Shown here in pieces: positions 1 to 7,915 of a stretch of DNA of 64,000 bases. This DNA comes from an uncultured Novosphingobium sp. (GTDB lineage: Bacteria > Pseudomonadota > Alphaproteobacteria > Sphingomonadales > Sphingomonadaceae): contig CALKVF010000075.1 of NCBI GenBank assembly GCA_937996535.1, positions 26,178 through 90,177 of the forward strand, given 5' to 3'. Both the position numbers and the translations under genes were made by a program. A model generated the notes under the pieces. It was not told where the DNA came from, searched no databases, and saw only the letters and a program-made list of their open reading frames with translations. Position 1 is the stretch's first letter. Every line of letters begins with the position of its first letter.

Positions 1-647
1 TCGCGATCGTCGGTCCTTCCGGGGCGGGCAAGTCCACGCTGTTCCAGCTGGCCGAGCGGTTTTACGATCCGCAATCGGGCACGATCAAGCTCGATGGTGT
101 GCCGCTGACCTCGGTCGATCCCGCCGAAATCCGCCGCCGCATGGCGCTGGTGCCGCAGGAAGGCGTGCTGTTTGCCGCCAATGCCCGCGACAACCTGCGC
201 TATGGCAACTGGGGCGCGAGCGACGAGGCGATCTGGGAAGCCGCGCGTGCGGCCAATGCCGAAGCCTTCCTGCGCGATCTGCCCGACGGGCTCGACACCT
301 TCCTTGGCGAAGGCGGCTCGCGGCTTTCGGGCGGTCAGCGCCAGCGCGTGGCGATTGCCCGCGCGGTGCTGCGCGATGCGCCGATCCTGTTGCTTGATGA
401 GGCGACCAGCGCGCTTGACGCCGAAAGCGAGCGGCTGGTGCAGGATGCGCTGGAGCGGCTGATGGCCGGGCGCACCACGCTGGTTATCGCCCACCGCCTC
501 GCCACCGTGCGCGCGGCTGACCGGATCGTGGTGATGGACCAGGGCCGGATCGTCGAGACCGGCACCCACGATGATCTGAGCCGTGCGGGCGGGCTCTATG
601 CCCGGCTTGCCGCGCTGCAATTCGATATGGCCGGGGAGGCCGCCTGA
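1..647 (+). CDS. ABC exporter, ATP-binding domain (MsbA-like), 5' truncated
   Basis: Only the nucleotide-binding domain of an exporter half-transporter is present; the membrane domain lies before the window and the reading frame enters at base 3. Walker A (GPSGAGKST) is at the very start, followed by a Q-loop region, the ABC signature [14 protein letters not shown], Walker [13 protein letters not shown] and the H-loop IAHRLATV. This arrangement is typical of MsbA/LmrA-type fused permease-ATPases, which flip lipids or export hydrophobic compounds across the inner membrane. The stop codon overlaps the uppP start by one base (TGATG), so the two are probably co-translated; lipid export and lipid-carrier recycling would fit together. 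The exact substrate cannot be told from this fragment. Confidence 0.9.
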   Translation, partial: AIVGPSGAGKSTLFQLAERFYDPQSGTIKLDGVPLTSVDPAEIRRRMALVPQEGVLFAANARDNLRYGNWGASDEAIWEAARAANAEAFLRDLPDGLDTFLGEGGSRLSGGQRQRVAIARAVLRDAPILLLDEATSALDAESERLVQDALERLMAGRTTLVIAHRLATVRAADRIVVMDQGRIVETGTHDDLSRAGGLYARLAALQFDMAGEAA

Positions 648-1456
648 TGGACCTGACGATTACCGCGATCCTGCTCGGCATTGTCGAGGGGCTGACCGAG
701 TTCATCCCGGTGTCCTCGACCGGGCACCTGATCCTCGCCTCGGAAATCTTTGGCTATGATGCCCAGACCTGGGCCGTGTTCAATGTGGTGATCCAGCTCG
801 GCGCGATCCTGGCCGTGGTGGTGCAGTATTGGCGCACCTTCTGGGCGGTCGGCATGGGGCTGCTGCGGCTTGAGCCGCTGTCGATCCGGTTCGTTGGCAA
901 CCTCTTGGTTGCGTTCATTCCCGCAGTGGTGCTGGGGCTGGCGTTCAAGGACCAGATCCATGTCCTGCTCGGCAGTCCGATGGTCGTGGCCTGGGCGCTG
1001 ATCGTCGGCGGTTTTGCGATTCTGGCGGTGGAGCGCGTGGCCAAGACCGGCGACTATGTCGGACTGGGCCAACTGCCGATGCGCCAGGCGCTGGGCGTGG
1101 GCGTGCTGCAATGCCTGGCGATGATCCCGGGGGTCAGCCGGTCGGGCGCGACGATCATGGGCGCGCTTGCCATGGGGATCGACCGCCGCACGGCGGCTGA
1201 ATTCAGCTTCTTCCTGGCAATCCCGACCATGCTGGGCGCCAGCACGCTGGAACTGTGGGACTACCGCCACAAACTTGCTGCCGGGGCGGGGCCGGTCGGC
1301 TGGGGCGAAATCGGCATCGGCTTCGTCGTGGCCTTCGTGGTCGCGCTGGCGGTGATCAAGGCCTTTGTCGCCTATGTCAGCCGCTCGGGCTTTGCGCCGT
1401 TCGCGTGGTACCGGATCGTCGCGGGTGCGGCGGCGGTGTTCCTGCTGGGGCGCTGA
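647..1456 (+). CDS. uppP: Undecaprenyl-diphosphatase
   Basis: Integral membrane enzyme that dephosphorylates undecaprenyl pyrophosphate, recycling the lipid carrier for peptidoglycan and other envelope polymers; it also confers bacitracin tolerance in this family. The 269-residue length is standard. The two family signatures are present: EGLTEFIPVSSTGHL at residues 14-28 and PGVSRSG at about 161-167, which hold the catalytic glutamates, Ser, His and Arg. Several hydrophobic segments occur throughout. It follows the ABC exporter by a one-base stop/start overlap and ends six bases from the convergent phenylalanine hydroxylase gene. Confidence 0.96.
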   Translation: MDLTITAILLGIVEGLTEFIPVSSTGHLILASEIFGYDAQTWAVFNVVIQLGAILAVVVQYWRTFWAVGMGLLRLEPLSIRFVGNLLVAFIPAVVLGLAFKDQIHVLLGSPMVVAWALIVGGFAILAVERVAKTGDYVGLGQLPMRQALGVGVLQCLAMIPGVSRSGATIMGALAMGIDRRTAAEFSFFLAIPTMLGASTLELWDYRHKLAAGAGPVGWGEIGIGFVVAFVVALAVIKAFVAYVSRSGFAPFAWYRIVAGAAAVFLLGR

Positions 1457-1462
1457 GCCGCG

Positions 1463-2437
1463 CTAGACCGGCACCGCGCCTGATCCGCGACCGCCGCGCA
1501 GGGCATATTCCTGCGTGCCCCGGTGCAGCAGGTCATCGACATCGATCACCGCGCTGTTGGCATAGGTGAAGCCGGGCGGCAGGCTGCGATAGAGCCGGTC
1601 GAAATCGCGCTCCACGGTCTGGTGGTACAGCTCGGCGAAGCTTTCGATCACGAAGTAGCTGGGTTGCAGGTCGTCGATCACGTAGTCGGTGCGCATCACC
1701 CGGTCGACGCTGAGCATGATCCGGTTGGGGCTCTGCGCCTCAAGGCTGAACACGGCCTCGCTTGGGCCTGACAGGATCCCCGCGCCATAGGCCCGAAGCC
1801 CGCCGGGTTCGAGGATCAGGCCGAATTCGACCGTGTACCAATAGAGCGCGCCCAGCGCCTTCAACCGGTTGTGGCGCATCGCCTTCCACCCGGCGCGGCC
1901 ATATTCCTGCATGTAGTCGGCAAAGACCGGATCGGCGAGCATCGGCACGTGGCCGAACACATCGTGGAACACGTCCGGCTCCTGGATATAGTCGAAGCAC
2001 TCGCGGCTGCGGATGAAGTTGCCGGCCGGAAAGCGGCGGTTGGCCAGGTGCCAGAAGAACACGTGATCGGGGATCAGCATCGGCACGGGCACCACGCTCC
2101 ACCCGGTCAGCGCGCCGAGCTGGGCCGAAAGTGCGGCAAAATCGGGCACCCCGCCGCGCCCGAGATCGAGCCGTTCCAGCCCCGCCAGAAAGGCGCTGGC
2201 GGCGCGTCCGGGCAGCACTTCCATCTGCCGGGCGTAAAGCTCGTCCCAGATGCGATGGTCCTCGGCGCTGTAGCGGCGCTGGGCCGGCTCCAGCCAGTCC
2301 TCGCCCACCTGCGGCGGGCGGCTGAGCGGGGCGGCGAACACGCCCGGGCCCGGCTGGGGCAGACGGGTGAAGTCGGCGTGGGTGAGGCCGGCTTGGGTCA
2401 AGGCGTCGGCATCGGTCATGGTTGCGGTTGAAACCAT
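1463..2437 (-). CDS. phhA: Phenylalanine 4-monooxygenase
   Basis: Converts phenylalanine to tyrosine using iron and a pterin cofactor, the first step of phenylalanine catabolism. The iron ligands are visible as the HDVFGH motif (His158 and His163 in this numbering) and a Glu in WYTVEFGL (about 204), the facial triad of aromatic amino acid hydroxylases. Length (324 residues) is in the range of bacterial single-domain enzymes, slightly extended at the N terminus. The frame is open up to a TTG at 2461; ATG at 2437 is used here, ATG at 2419 is equally possible, and no strong ribosome-binding site separates them. No pterin dehydratase gene is adjacent. It is divergent from the PPK2 gene. Confidence 0.94.
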   Translation of the reverse strand: MVSTATMTDADALTQAGLTHADFTRLPQPGPGVFAAPLSRPPQVGEDWLEPAQRRYSAEDHRIWDELYARQMEVLPGRAASAFLAGLERLDLGRGGVPDFAALSAQLGALTGWSVVPVPMLIPDHVFFWHLANRRFPAGNFIRSRECFDYIQEPDVFHDVFGHVPMLADPVFADYMQEYGRAGWKAMRHNRLKALGALYWYTVEFGLILEPGGLRAYGAGILSGPSEAVFSLEAQSPNRIMLSVDRVMRTDYVIDDLQPSYFVIESFAELYHQTVERDFDRLYRSLPPGFTYANSAVIDVDDLLHRGTQEYALRGGRGSGAVPV

Positions 2438-2523
2438 ATCATTGCGGGACAGGGCGGGCAATCAGCGGGAGTTGCGCCGCGCTGCGGGCAGGCGCAGACT
2501 GCGCCCAACTGGAGGGCCACGCG

Positions 2524-3303
2524 ATGAAGCAGCTCAAGCGCCGCAAGTTCGAAAAGCTCTATGAGCCGCTCGAAGAGGAACTGGTGGCGATGGCGCGGTG
2601 GGTCCAGGCCACCGGCGCGCGGTTGCTGGTCCTGTTCGAGGGGCGCGACACCGCGGGCAAGGGCGGGGCGATCCAGGCCGTTGCCCGGCCGCTCAATCCG
2701 CGCCAGTGCCGCACCGTCGCGCTGCCCCGCCCCAGCGAGCGCGAGGCGGGCCAGTGGTATTTCCAGCGCTATGTTGATCACCTGCCGGCCGCCGGCGAGA
2801 TCGTGCTGTTCGACCGCAGCTGGTACAACCGCGCCGGGGTCGAGCAGGTGATGGGCTATGCCAAGCCCGATCAGGTCGCCGCGTTCCTGTCGCAGGCTCC
2901 GCGCTTTGAACAGCTGCTGGTCGAGGACGGGATCCTGCTGTTCAAATACTGGCTGACCACCGACCAGAAGCAGCAGGAAAAGCGCCTGGCCGAGCGGCTG
3001 GCCGATCCGCTCAAACGCTGGAAGCTCTCGCCGGTCGATCTTGCCGCGCGCGAGAAATACGATGCCTATACCCAGGCGCGCGAAGTGATGCTCAAGGCCA
3101 CCCACACCGCGCATTGCCCGTGGACCCTGATCGATTTCAACGACCAGCGGCGCGGGCGGCTGACCTTGATTCGCGACCTGCTCGATCGGCTGCCCGATAC
3201 CCGGATCGATCCCGATCCGTTGGAACTAAAGCCGCTTGAAAACGGCCCTGCCGTCGAAACCTTTGGCATTCTGAGCCCAATTGCGCCTTATGGCCGCGAA
3301 TGA
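2524..3303 (+). CDS. ppk2: Polyphosphate kinase 2 (PPK2) family protein
   Basis: PPK2 enzymes transfer phosphate between inorganic polyphosphate and nucleotides, usually in the direction of NDP/NTP formation. The protein has 259 residues, a single-domain PPK2. Its P-loop is GRDTAGKGGA at residues 40-49 and the second conserved block DRSWYNRAGVE lies at about 97-107. The ATG at 2524 is chosen because GGAGGG stands just upstream and because the conserved domain starts there; the frame itself is open further upstream, inside the divergent phhA region. A hairpin followed by five Ts at 3359-3390 may end its transcript. Which nucleotides it uses cannot be read from sequence alone. Confidence 0.93.
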   Translation: MKQLKRRKFEKLYEPLEEELVAMARWVQATGARLLVLFEGRDTAGKGGAIQAVARPLNPRQCRTVALPRPSEREAGQWYFQRYVDHLPAAGEIVLFDRSWYNRAGVEQVMGYAKPDQVAAFLSQAPRFEQLLVEDGILLFKYWLTTDQKQQEKRLAERLADPLKRWKLSPVDLAAREKYDAYTQAREVMLKATHTAHCPWTLIDFNDQRRGRLTLIRDLLDRLPDTRIDPDPLELKPLENGPAVETFGILSPIAPYGRE

Positions 3304-3358
3304 GGCAAGCTCGTTCTTGACTTTCGTGCCCCGCTGACGCATTGGCCCGGGCCTTGAG

Positions 3359-3390
3359 GGGCGGCCGCACGTGCCGCCCTGCCAGTTTTT
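3359..3390 (+). terminator. Probable intrinsic terminator after ppk2
   Basis: GGGCGGC (3359-3365) and GCCGCCC (3373-3379) form a perfect 7-bp GC stem with a 7-base loop, followed within seven bases by TTTTT (3386-3390). It lies between ppk2 and rpmG. It could also act as an attenuator in the rpmG leader. Confidence 0.55.
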
Positions 3391-3431
3391 AACGGCTTTC
3401 GGGCCGAATCGGAAAGTTACAGGAAACCGCC

Positions 3432-3599
3432 ATGGCGAAGCCCGCAACCGTCAAGATCCGTCTGGTCTCGACCGCCGACACCGGCTTCTTCTACGTGACG
3501 AAGAAGAACCCGCGCAACACCACGGAAAAGATGAGCTTCCGCAAGTACGACCCGGTCGTGCGCAAGCACGTCGAATTCAAGGAAGCCAAGATCAAGTAA
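3432..3599 (+). CDS. rpmG: 50S ribosomal protein L33
   Basis: A 55-residue basic protein beginning [18 protein letters not shown] and containing the L33 signature [15 protein letters not shown]. It is a small structural protein of the large ribosomal subunit near the E site. It lacks the paired CxxC zinc motifs, so it is the zinc-free form. The ATG is preceded by the purine-rich stretch AGGAAACC. It stands alone as a short gene between ppk2 and lolA. Confidence 0.95.
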   Translation: MAKPATVKIRLVSTADTGFFYVTKKNPRNTTEKMSFRKYDPVVRKHVEFKEAKIK

Positions 3600-3640
3600 G
3601 GTTCATTGCGAGTTCAAGCCCGGCTGCCTAAGGCTGGGGC

Positions 3641-4300
3641 ATGAACCCGATGAATTTCCTTACCCGATCGCTTGCAAGTGCCGCCGTTTCGGCGGCGCTT
3701 GTCGTTTCTGCCACCGCAACCCTGATCGCGCCGGCTCCGCTGGTCGCCGAATCGACCTCGGGCGATCTCGCTCAGGCCGTCGCCGCGCTGCGTTCGATCG
3801 CCACTCTGCGCGCCGATTTCGTCCAGACCGACCGCAACGGCAAGCAGCTACGCGGGGCGATGACGCTCAAGCGTCCGGGGCGAATCCGCTTCCAGTATGA
3901 ACAGGGCGTGCCGTTCCTGATCGTCTCGGATGGCAAGGCGCTGACCTTCATCGACTACCAGGTGCGCCAGGTGCAGCGCTGGCCGATCAGCAACAGCCCG
4001 CTGGGCGCGCTGCTCGATCCCAACCGCGACGTGGCCAAGTATGGCCGGCTGGTTCAATCCGACAATCCCAACCTCGTGGTGATCGAGGTGCGCGATGCCG
4101 GGCATCCCGAATATGGGGTGATTACCCTGGTGTTCGTGCGCAAGGCGAGCGCGCCGGGCGGGCTGGAACTGACCAGCTGGGCCGCGCTTGATGCCCAGAA
4201 CACCCGCACCCGGGTGACGCTGGCGAATCACCAGTATGGGGTTGCCGTGCCCGACACCGCGTTCCGCTTCAACGACCCGCGCACCCCGAATCGGCGCTGA
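3641..4300 (+). CDS. lolA: Outer-membrane lipoprotein carrier protein LolA family
   Basis: Periplasmic chaperone that carries lipoproteins from the LolCDE complex to the outer membrane. The N terminus (about residues 1-36) is a long hydrophobic signal peptide. The mature part matches LolA: a segment around residues 50-75 with LRADFVQTDRNGKQLRGAM, then KRPGRIRFQYE, VSDGKALTFIDYQVRQV and a C-terminal beta-rich region. Length (219 residues) is normal. A second ATG four codons later is possible. It is followed by a 305-base gap holding a possible small RNA and a strong terminator. Confidence 0.9.
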   Translation: MNPMNFLTRSLASAAVSAALVVSATATLIAPAPLVAESTSGDLAQAVAALRSIATLRADFVQTDRNGKQLRGAMTLKRPGRIRFQYEQGVPFLIVSDGKALTFIDYQVRQVQRWPISNSPLGALLDPNRDVAKYGRLVQSDNPNLVVIEVRDAGHPEYGVITLVFVRKASAPGGLELTSWAALDAQNTRTRVTLANHQYGVAVPDTAFRFNDPRTPNRR

Positions 4301-4419
4301 GGCCACTCGTCGCTGAGGGCGAACGGCCCGGCGCGGAGCGTGGCCCAGATGCGACAAATTGCGACACTCTGCGCACGATTGTTCATGGGCCAGCAAGCCG
4401 AAACGGCCTAGAACGGTTC

Positions 4420-4543
4420 TTGACGGAGCGGCCTGAGGCGGGTTTCCCCCCTGTTGCCCAAGCCTCCACAAGGTAACGCCCGTCAAGCGTGACGAACGCA
4501 CAAAGGAACCCTCGGTCCAATGCCCCCGGACCGAGGGTTTTCT
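4420..4543 (+). ncRNA. Candidate small RNA or long structured 3' UTR, lolA-xth gap
   Basis: The 305-base gap 4301-4605 contains no convincing gene. A TTGACG hexamer lies at 4420-4425. Nested complementary segments follow: GACGG (4422-4426) with CCGTC (4480-4484), and GAGGC (4435-4439) with GCCTC (4462-4466). A textbook terminator closes the segment at 4509-4543. It may be an independent small RNA or the 3' end of the lolA transcript. The TTGACG also takes part in the proposed pairing, so it is not a secure promoter call. No known RNA family was recognised. Confidence 0.3.
4509..4543 (+). terminator. Strong intrinsic terminator upstream of xth
   Basis: CCCTCGGTCC (4509-4518) and GGACCGAGGG (4528-4537) form a perfect 10-bp stem with a 9-base loop, followed directly by TTTTCT. 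It ends transcription from the lolA side about 63 bases before the xth start. Confidence 0.85.
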
Positions 4544-4605
4544 GTTGGCGGCGAGCAGCGCCTCGGCCATTGCCGCCGCCGCGCAACGCACCTAAAGCCG
4601 TGCGC

Positions 4606-5397
4606 ATGGTTTCTATCGCCACCTGGAACATCAATTCCGTCCGCCTGCGCGCCGAACAGGTGGCGCGCTTCCTGACCGAGCAGGCGCCCGACGTGCTGTG
4701 CCTGCAAGAGATCAAGACCGAGGAAAAGCATTTCCCCCACGCCGCGTTCGAGGCGCTGGGCTATACCCACCGCGCGGTCCACGGGCAGAAGGGCTATCAC
4801 GGCGTGGCGACCGTCAGCCGGATCCCGTTTCGCGAAGTCTCGCGCCACGATTGGCAGGCCAACGGCGAGGCGCGCCATGTCGGCGTCGAACTGCTCGGCC
4901 CGGGCCAGGGGCTGGTGCTTGAAAACGTCTATATCCCCGCTGGCGGCGACATTCCCGACCGCGAGGCCAATCCCAAGTTCGGGCAGAAGCTCGATTTTCT
5001 CGAGCGGATGACCCACTGGGCCGACCGGATCGATGCACCGAGCCTGATCGTCGGCGATTTCAACATCGCCCCGCTCGATTGCGACGTTTACGATCACAAG
5101 GCTCTGCTCAAGGTGGTCAGCCATACCCCGATCGAGATCGAGGCGCTGTGGCGGTTCCGCGATGCGCACGGCTGGGAAGACCTGGGCCGCAAGCACATCC
5201 CCGCGCCCGAGCGCAACTGGACCTGGTGGTCCTATCGCACCTACTGGCAGGACAAGGATCGCGGGCGGCGGCTCGACCACATGTGGGCCTCGCCGCAGGT
5301 CGCCGCGCAATCGCGCAGCCACCGCTTCGTCGAGGAAACCCGCAAGTGGGAGCAGCCCTCGGATCACGTGCCGCTGGTGACGGAGTTCGATCTTTGA
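4606..5397 (+). CDS. xth: Exodeoxyribonuclease III
   Basis: AP endonuclease / 3'-5' exonuclease of base excision repair, exonuclease III type. Length is 263 residues, as usual. The metal- and substrate-binding motifs are visible: WNINSVRLR with Asn8, CLQEIKTEE with Glu35, YIPAGGD, VGDFNIAP, and near the C terminus RLDHMW and the catalytic SDHVPL. ATG 4606 starts directly before the conserved MVSIATWN; upstream in-frame codons would run through the terminator and are discounted. Its last codons overlap the TTG start of ribA by four bases. Confidence 0.94.
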   Translation: MVSIATWNINSVRLRAEQVARFLTEQAPDVLCLQEIKTEEKHFPHAAFEALGYTHRAVHGQKGYHGVATVSRIPFREVSRHDWQANGEARHVGVELLGPGQGLVLENVYIPAGGDIPDREANPKFGQKLDFLERMTHWADRIDAPSLIVGDFNIAPLDCDVYDHKALLKVVSHTPIEIEALWRFRDAHGWEDLGRKHIPAPERNWTWWSYRTYWQDKDRGRRLDHMWASPQVAAQSRSHRFVEETRKWEQPSDHVPLVTEFDL

Positions 5398-6452
5398 CCA
5401 GTCCCGCCCGGCGCGTTGCCCTGGCGATCGACGCCTTGCGCCACGGCTGGCCGGTGCGGCTCGATGGCGGGGCGGTGCTGCTGCCGGCGGAAACCGGGCT
5501 GGGCGATGCCGCCCAGGCGCGGACCATGCTGATTTCGGCGGCGCGGGCGGTCACGCTCAAGCTGGCCAATCAGCGCGAGGCCGCCGTGCCCGAAGCCCCG
5601 GTGCTGATCCGCGGCGCTGATCCGTTCGATCTGCCGCTGGCGCGGGCACTGGCCGATCCGGCGCTCGATCTTGCCTATCCGTTCAAAGGGCCGTTCCGGG
5701 CCGAACCGCTTGACTGGCCCGAAGCTGCCGGCGCGGCGATGGAGCTGGCGCGGCTGGCGGGGATCCTCCCGGCGTTTCTGGTCGATCCCGCGCAGCCCGG
5801 CGAAGTCCAAGACCTCGCTGCCGCCGATCTCGCCGCGTGGAAGGACAGCGCCCAGCTGGTCATCGCGACCCGCGCGCGCCTGCCGGTTGCGGCGGCGGAA
5901 GATGCCGAGATCGTGGCGTTCCGGTCAGCCGATGATCTGCGCGAACATGTCGCGCTGGTGATCGGCGAGCAGGCGAGCGACCGTGCGCCGCTGGTGCGGC
6001 TCCATTCCGAATGCCTCACCGGCGATATTCTTGGCAGCCTCAAATGCGATTGCGGGCCGCAGCTGGATGCCGCGCTTCAGGCGATGGCCGAAGAGGCGCG
6101 GAGCGGCGGCTGGGGCGTGCTGCTCTACCTGCGCCAGGAAGGGCGCGGGATTGGCCTGATCAACAAGCTGCGGGCCTATCGGCTGCAGGATCAGGGCTTC
6201 GATACGGTCGATGCCAACAACCGGCTGGGCCTGCCCACCGAGGCGCGCGATTTCCCGGTCGCGGCGCGGATGCTGGACCTGCTGGGTGCGGGCGCGATCC
6301 GGCTGATGACCAACAACCCCGCCAAGGTCGAGGCGCTGCGCGGTGCGGGCGTGACCGTGGCCGAGCGCGTGCCGCACCAGCTGCCCGCCAACCCGCACAA
6401 TGCCCGCTATCTTGCGACCAAGCGCGAGCGCACCGGGCACATCCTCACCTGA
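5394..6452 (+). CDS. ribA: GTP cyclohydrolase II
   Basis: First committed step of riboflavin synthesis: GTP to 2,5-diamino-6-ribosylamino-pyrimidinone phosphate. The catalytic domain occupies roughly residues 185-352: zinc ligands in SECLTGDILGSLKCDCGPQL near residue 203, YLRQEGRGIGLINK, and the C-terminal NNPAKVEALRGAGV. About 180 N-terminal residues precede it; they carry no recognisable motif, and such extended forms occur in alphaproteobacteria. The start is taken as TTG 5394, which overlaps the xth stop (TTGA) and has GGAG eight bases upstream. The frame is open further upstream, but only inside xth. Confidence 0.92.
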   Translation: MTSPARRVALAIDALRHGWPVRLDGGAVLLPAETGLGDAAQARTMLISAARAVTLKLANQREAAVPEAPVLIRGADPFDLPLARALADPALDLAYPFKGPFRAEPLDWPEAAGAAMELARLAGILPAFLVDPAQPGEVQDLAAADLAAWKDSAQLVIATRARLPVAAAEDAEIVAFRSADDLREHVALVIGEQASDRAPLVRLHSECLTGDILGSLKCDCGPQLDAALQAMAEEARSGGWGVLLYLRQEGRGIGLINKLRAYRLQDQGFDTVDANNRLGLPTEARDFPVAARMLDLLGAGAIRLMTNNPAKVEALRGAGVTVAERVPHQLPANPHNARYLATKRERTGHILT

Positions 6453-6455
6453 GGT

Positions 6456-7409
6456 TTAGCGCCGTTCCTTGACCGCCAGCTTGGCAGCCAGCGTGTTTGC
6501 CCCGATCTTGAGCGGATCGCCCGACCAGTCGGCCACGAAAGTGCTGGGCCAGCTCACGCCGGGGGCAAAGCGCGCGTCGTTGTTCTCGATCACCAGCCCG
6601 GCCGAACTGTGCGCCTTGCCTTCGGGGGCGACGGTGATGAACGCTGAATGGTTTTCCTTGTTGGCGCCCTGCACGAACCAGTTGTCGGCGATCCGGCCCG
6701 ATGCGCCGCCGGGCAGGTCGATCATGTAATTGGTCGCCCGGCCAGCCGAATCATCGAAGCTGTTGCCCAGCACCGCGATCTTCTCGGCCCGGCTCTTGAG
6801 ATAGTGCCCGCCGCGCCCGGCCTCGAAGCGGCTGCGCGTGACGGTGACGGCCGCCAGATCCCCGGCATAGACCGAATGGGCGCAGCCTCCCGGCCCCTCG
6901 CAGGTGCCAAGGCGTGAAAAGGTTGATTTGTCTATGGTCAGCGAGCCGTCGGGATCGGCCCCGGTCAGCACGCCCTGCTGGCTGTCGCGAAACCACGATT
7001 GGCTGATCGCGAGGCTGCCGTGTTCCAGCCGGATGCCCGCGCCGTTGAAATCCGCTACCCGCATATTGGCGAAGACCAGCCCTTCGACCCGCGCCGCGGT
7101 GCCGCGCAGCACCAGCGCGGCCTTGCCTTCGCAGGTCACCCCGTCGAACACGCTCTGTCCTGGGGTTTCGGCGCTGTAGGTGATCGTGCCGGCCACCTGC
7201 ACCGCGCAGTCGCCAAAGCGGCCCGGCGCAATGCGGATCGTGCCGGTGCCGCCGCCGATCGCATTGACCGCATCTTGCAGGCGGCCAAAATGCTGTCCGG
7301 TCTGGACCACCATATAGGGCGCGCCGGTCTGCGCGGCGGCAAGGCCGAGCGGCAGGGCAAGGGCGGCAAGGGCCGCGGCGGCAAGCGTCAGGCGCAGAGT
7401 TGGCTTCAT
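6456..7409 (-). CDS. Exported right-handed parallel beta-helix protein
   Basis: A 317-residue protein with a clear signal peptide (residues 1 to about 26, Ala/Leu-rich, ending near AAAQTG). The rest shows the repetitive, short-strand pattern of pectate-lyase-like parallel beta-helices: VQTGQHFGRLQDAVNAI at the start, then repeated units such as LVLRGTAARVEGLVFANMRV, SLAISQSWFRDS and ENNDARF. These folds are common in polysaccharide-active enzymes and in NosD-type proteins, but no catalytic residues were identified. ATG 7409 (MKPTLRL) is preferred over an ATG four codons upstream because it gives a compact signal peptide. It is convergent with ribA, three bases apart. Specific function unknown. 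Confidence 0.75.
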   Translation of the reverse strand: MKPTLRLTLAAAALAALALPLGLAAAQTGAPYMVVQTGQHFGRLQDAVNAIGGGTGTIRIAPGRFGDCAVQVAGTITYSAETPGQSVFDGVTCEGKAALVLRGTAARVEGLVFANMRVADFNGAGIRLEHGSLAISQSWFRDSQQGVLTGADPDGSLTIDKSTFSRLGTCEGPGGCAHSVYAGDLAAVTVTRSRFEAGRGGHYLKSRAEKIAVLGNSFDDSAGRATNYMIDLPGGASGRIADNWFVQGANKENHSAFITVAPEGKAHSSAGLVIENNDARFAPGVSWPSTFVADWSGDPLKIGANTLAAKLAVKERR

Positions 7410-7453
7410 GCCCGCGATCATCGCGCGGACCGGTTAAGATCGCGCAAAGGCGC

Positions 7454-7705
7454 CTATTCGCTGCCGGCGCGCCATTTCCACCCGCCGCGGGTCTTGGCGG
7501 CATAGAGCGGCAGCGGCAGAACCGCGATCAGGATCGTCGCGGCGGTCATCAGGCCGGGGCGGTGTGCGAGCCAGCGCGAGCAGGCGATGATCGCGGCGAT
7601 ATGGCTGATCAGTAGAACCCAGCCCTGCCAGGCAAGCGGCAGGCCCGCGCCATAGCCGAACCGTTTGGGCGCGAACCAGGCGCCATCGTTTTGGAGGTCA
7701 GTCAT
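7454..7705 (-). CDS. Small membrane protein, last gene of the SPFH operon
   Basis: An 83-residue protein beginning MTDLQNDGAWFAPKRFGYG. It has two predicted membrane-spanning stretches: GWVLLISHIAAIIACSRWL and LMTAATILIAVLPLPLYAA. It ends in a basic tail rich in Trp, Lys and Arg. A good ribosome-binding site (AGGAG) lies before ATG 7705, which falls within the last codons of the Arc-like gene (8-base overlap). Position and overlap indicate co-expression with the SPFH and Arc-like genes. No named family is recognised with certainty. Confidence 0.7.
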   Translation of the reverse strand: MTDLQNDGAWFAPKRFGYGAGLPLAWQGWVLLISHIAAIIACSRWLAHRPGLMTAATILIAVLPLPLYAAKTRGGWKWRAGSE

Positions 7706-7913
7706 TGGAGTTCTCCTGTCGGGGTCGGCCACGGCGCACCGGCTGGCTATCGGCCAGTTTCACGCCGCGCCGCGCCAGGCCATCGCGCAGCAGCATTTCG
7801 ATCTGGGCATTGACCGAGCGCAGATCGCCCGCCGCGCTGCGCTCCAGCGCCGCGAACAGCGCCGGATCGAGCCGCAGGGCAAAGGATTTCCGGGGCGGCG
7901 GTGCCACGCGCAA
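7698..7913 (-). CDS. Arc-like ribbon-helix-helix DNA-binding protein
   Basis: A 71-residue protein. FALRLDPALFAALERSAA followed by SVNAQIEMLLRDGL is the strand-helix-helix pattern of Arc/MetJ-type repressors, where the conserved RSVNAQI segment begins the second helix. Such proteins bind DNA as dimers of dimers at short palindromes. It starts two bases after the SPFH stop codon with TTG 7913, or at GTG 7907; no strong ribosome-binding site was seen, so translation may be coupled. A palindromic element upstream of the operon (8847-8865) is a plausible target. An antitoxin role is possible, but the partner would have to be the small membrane protein, for which there is no direct evidence. Confidence 0.8.
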   Translation of the reverse strand: MRVAPPPRKSFALRLDPALFAALERSAAGDLRSVNAQIEMLLRDGLARRGVKLADSQPVRRGRPRQENSND

Positions 7914-7915
7914 GC

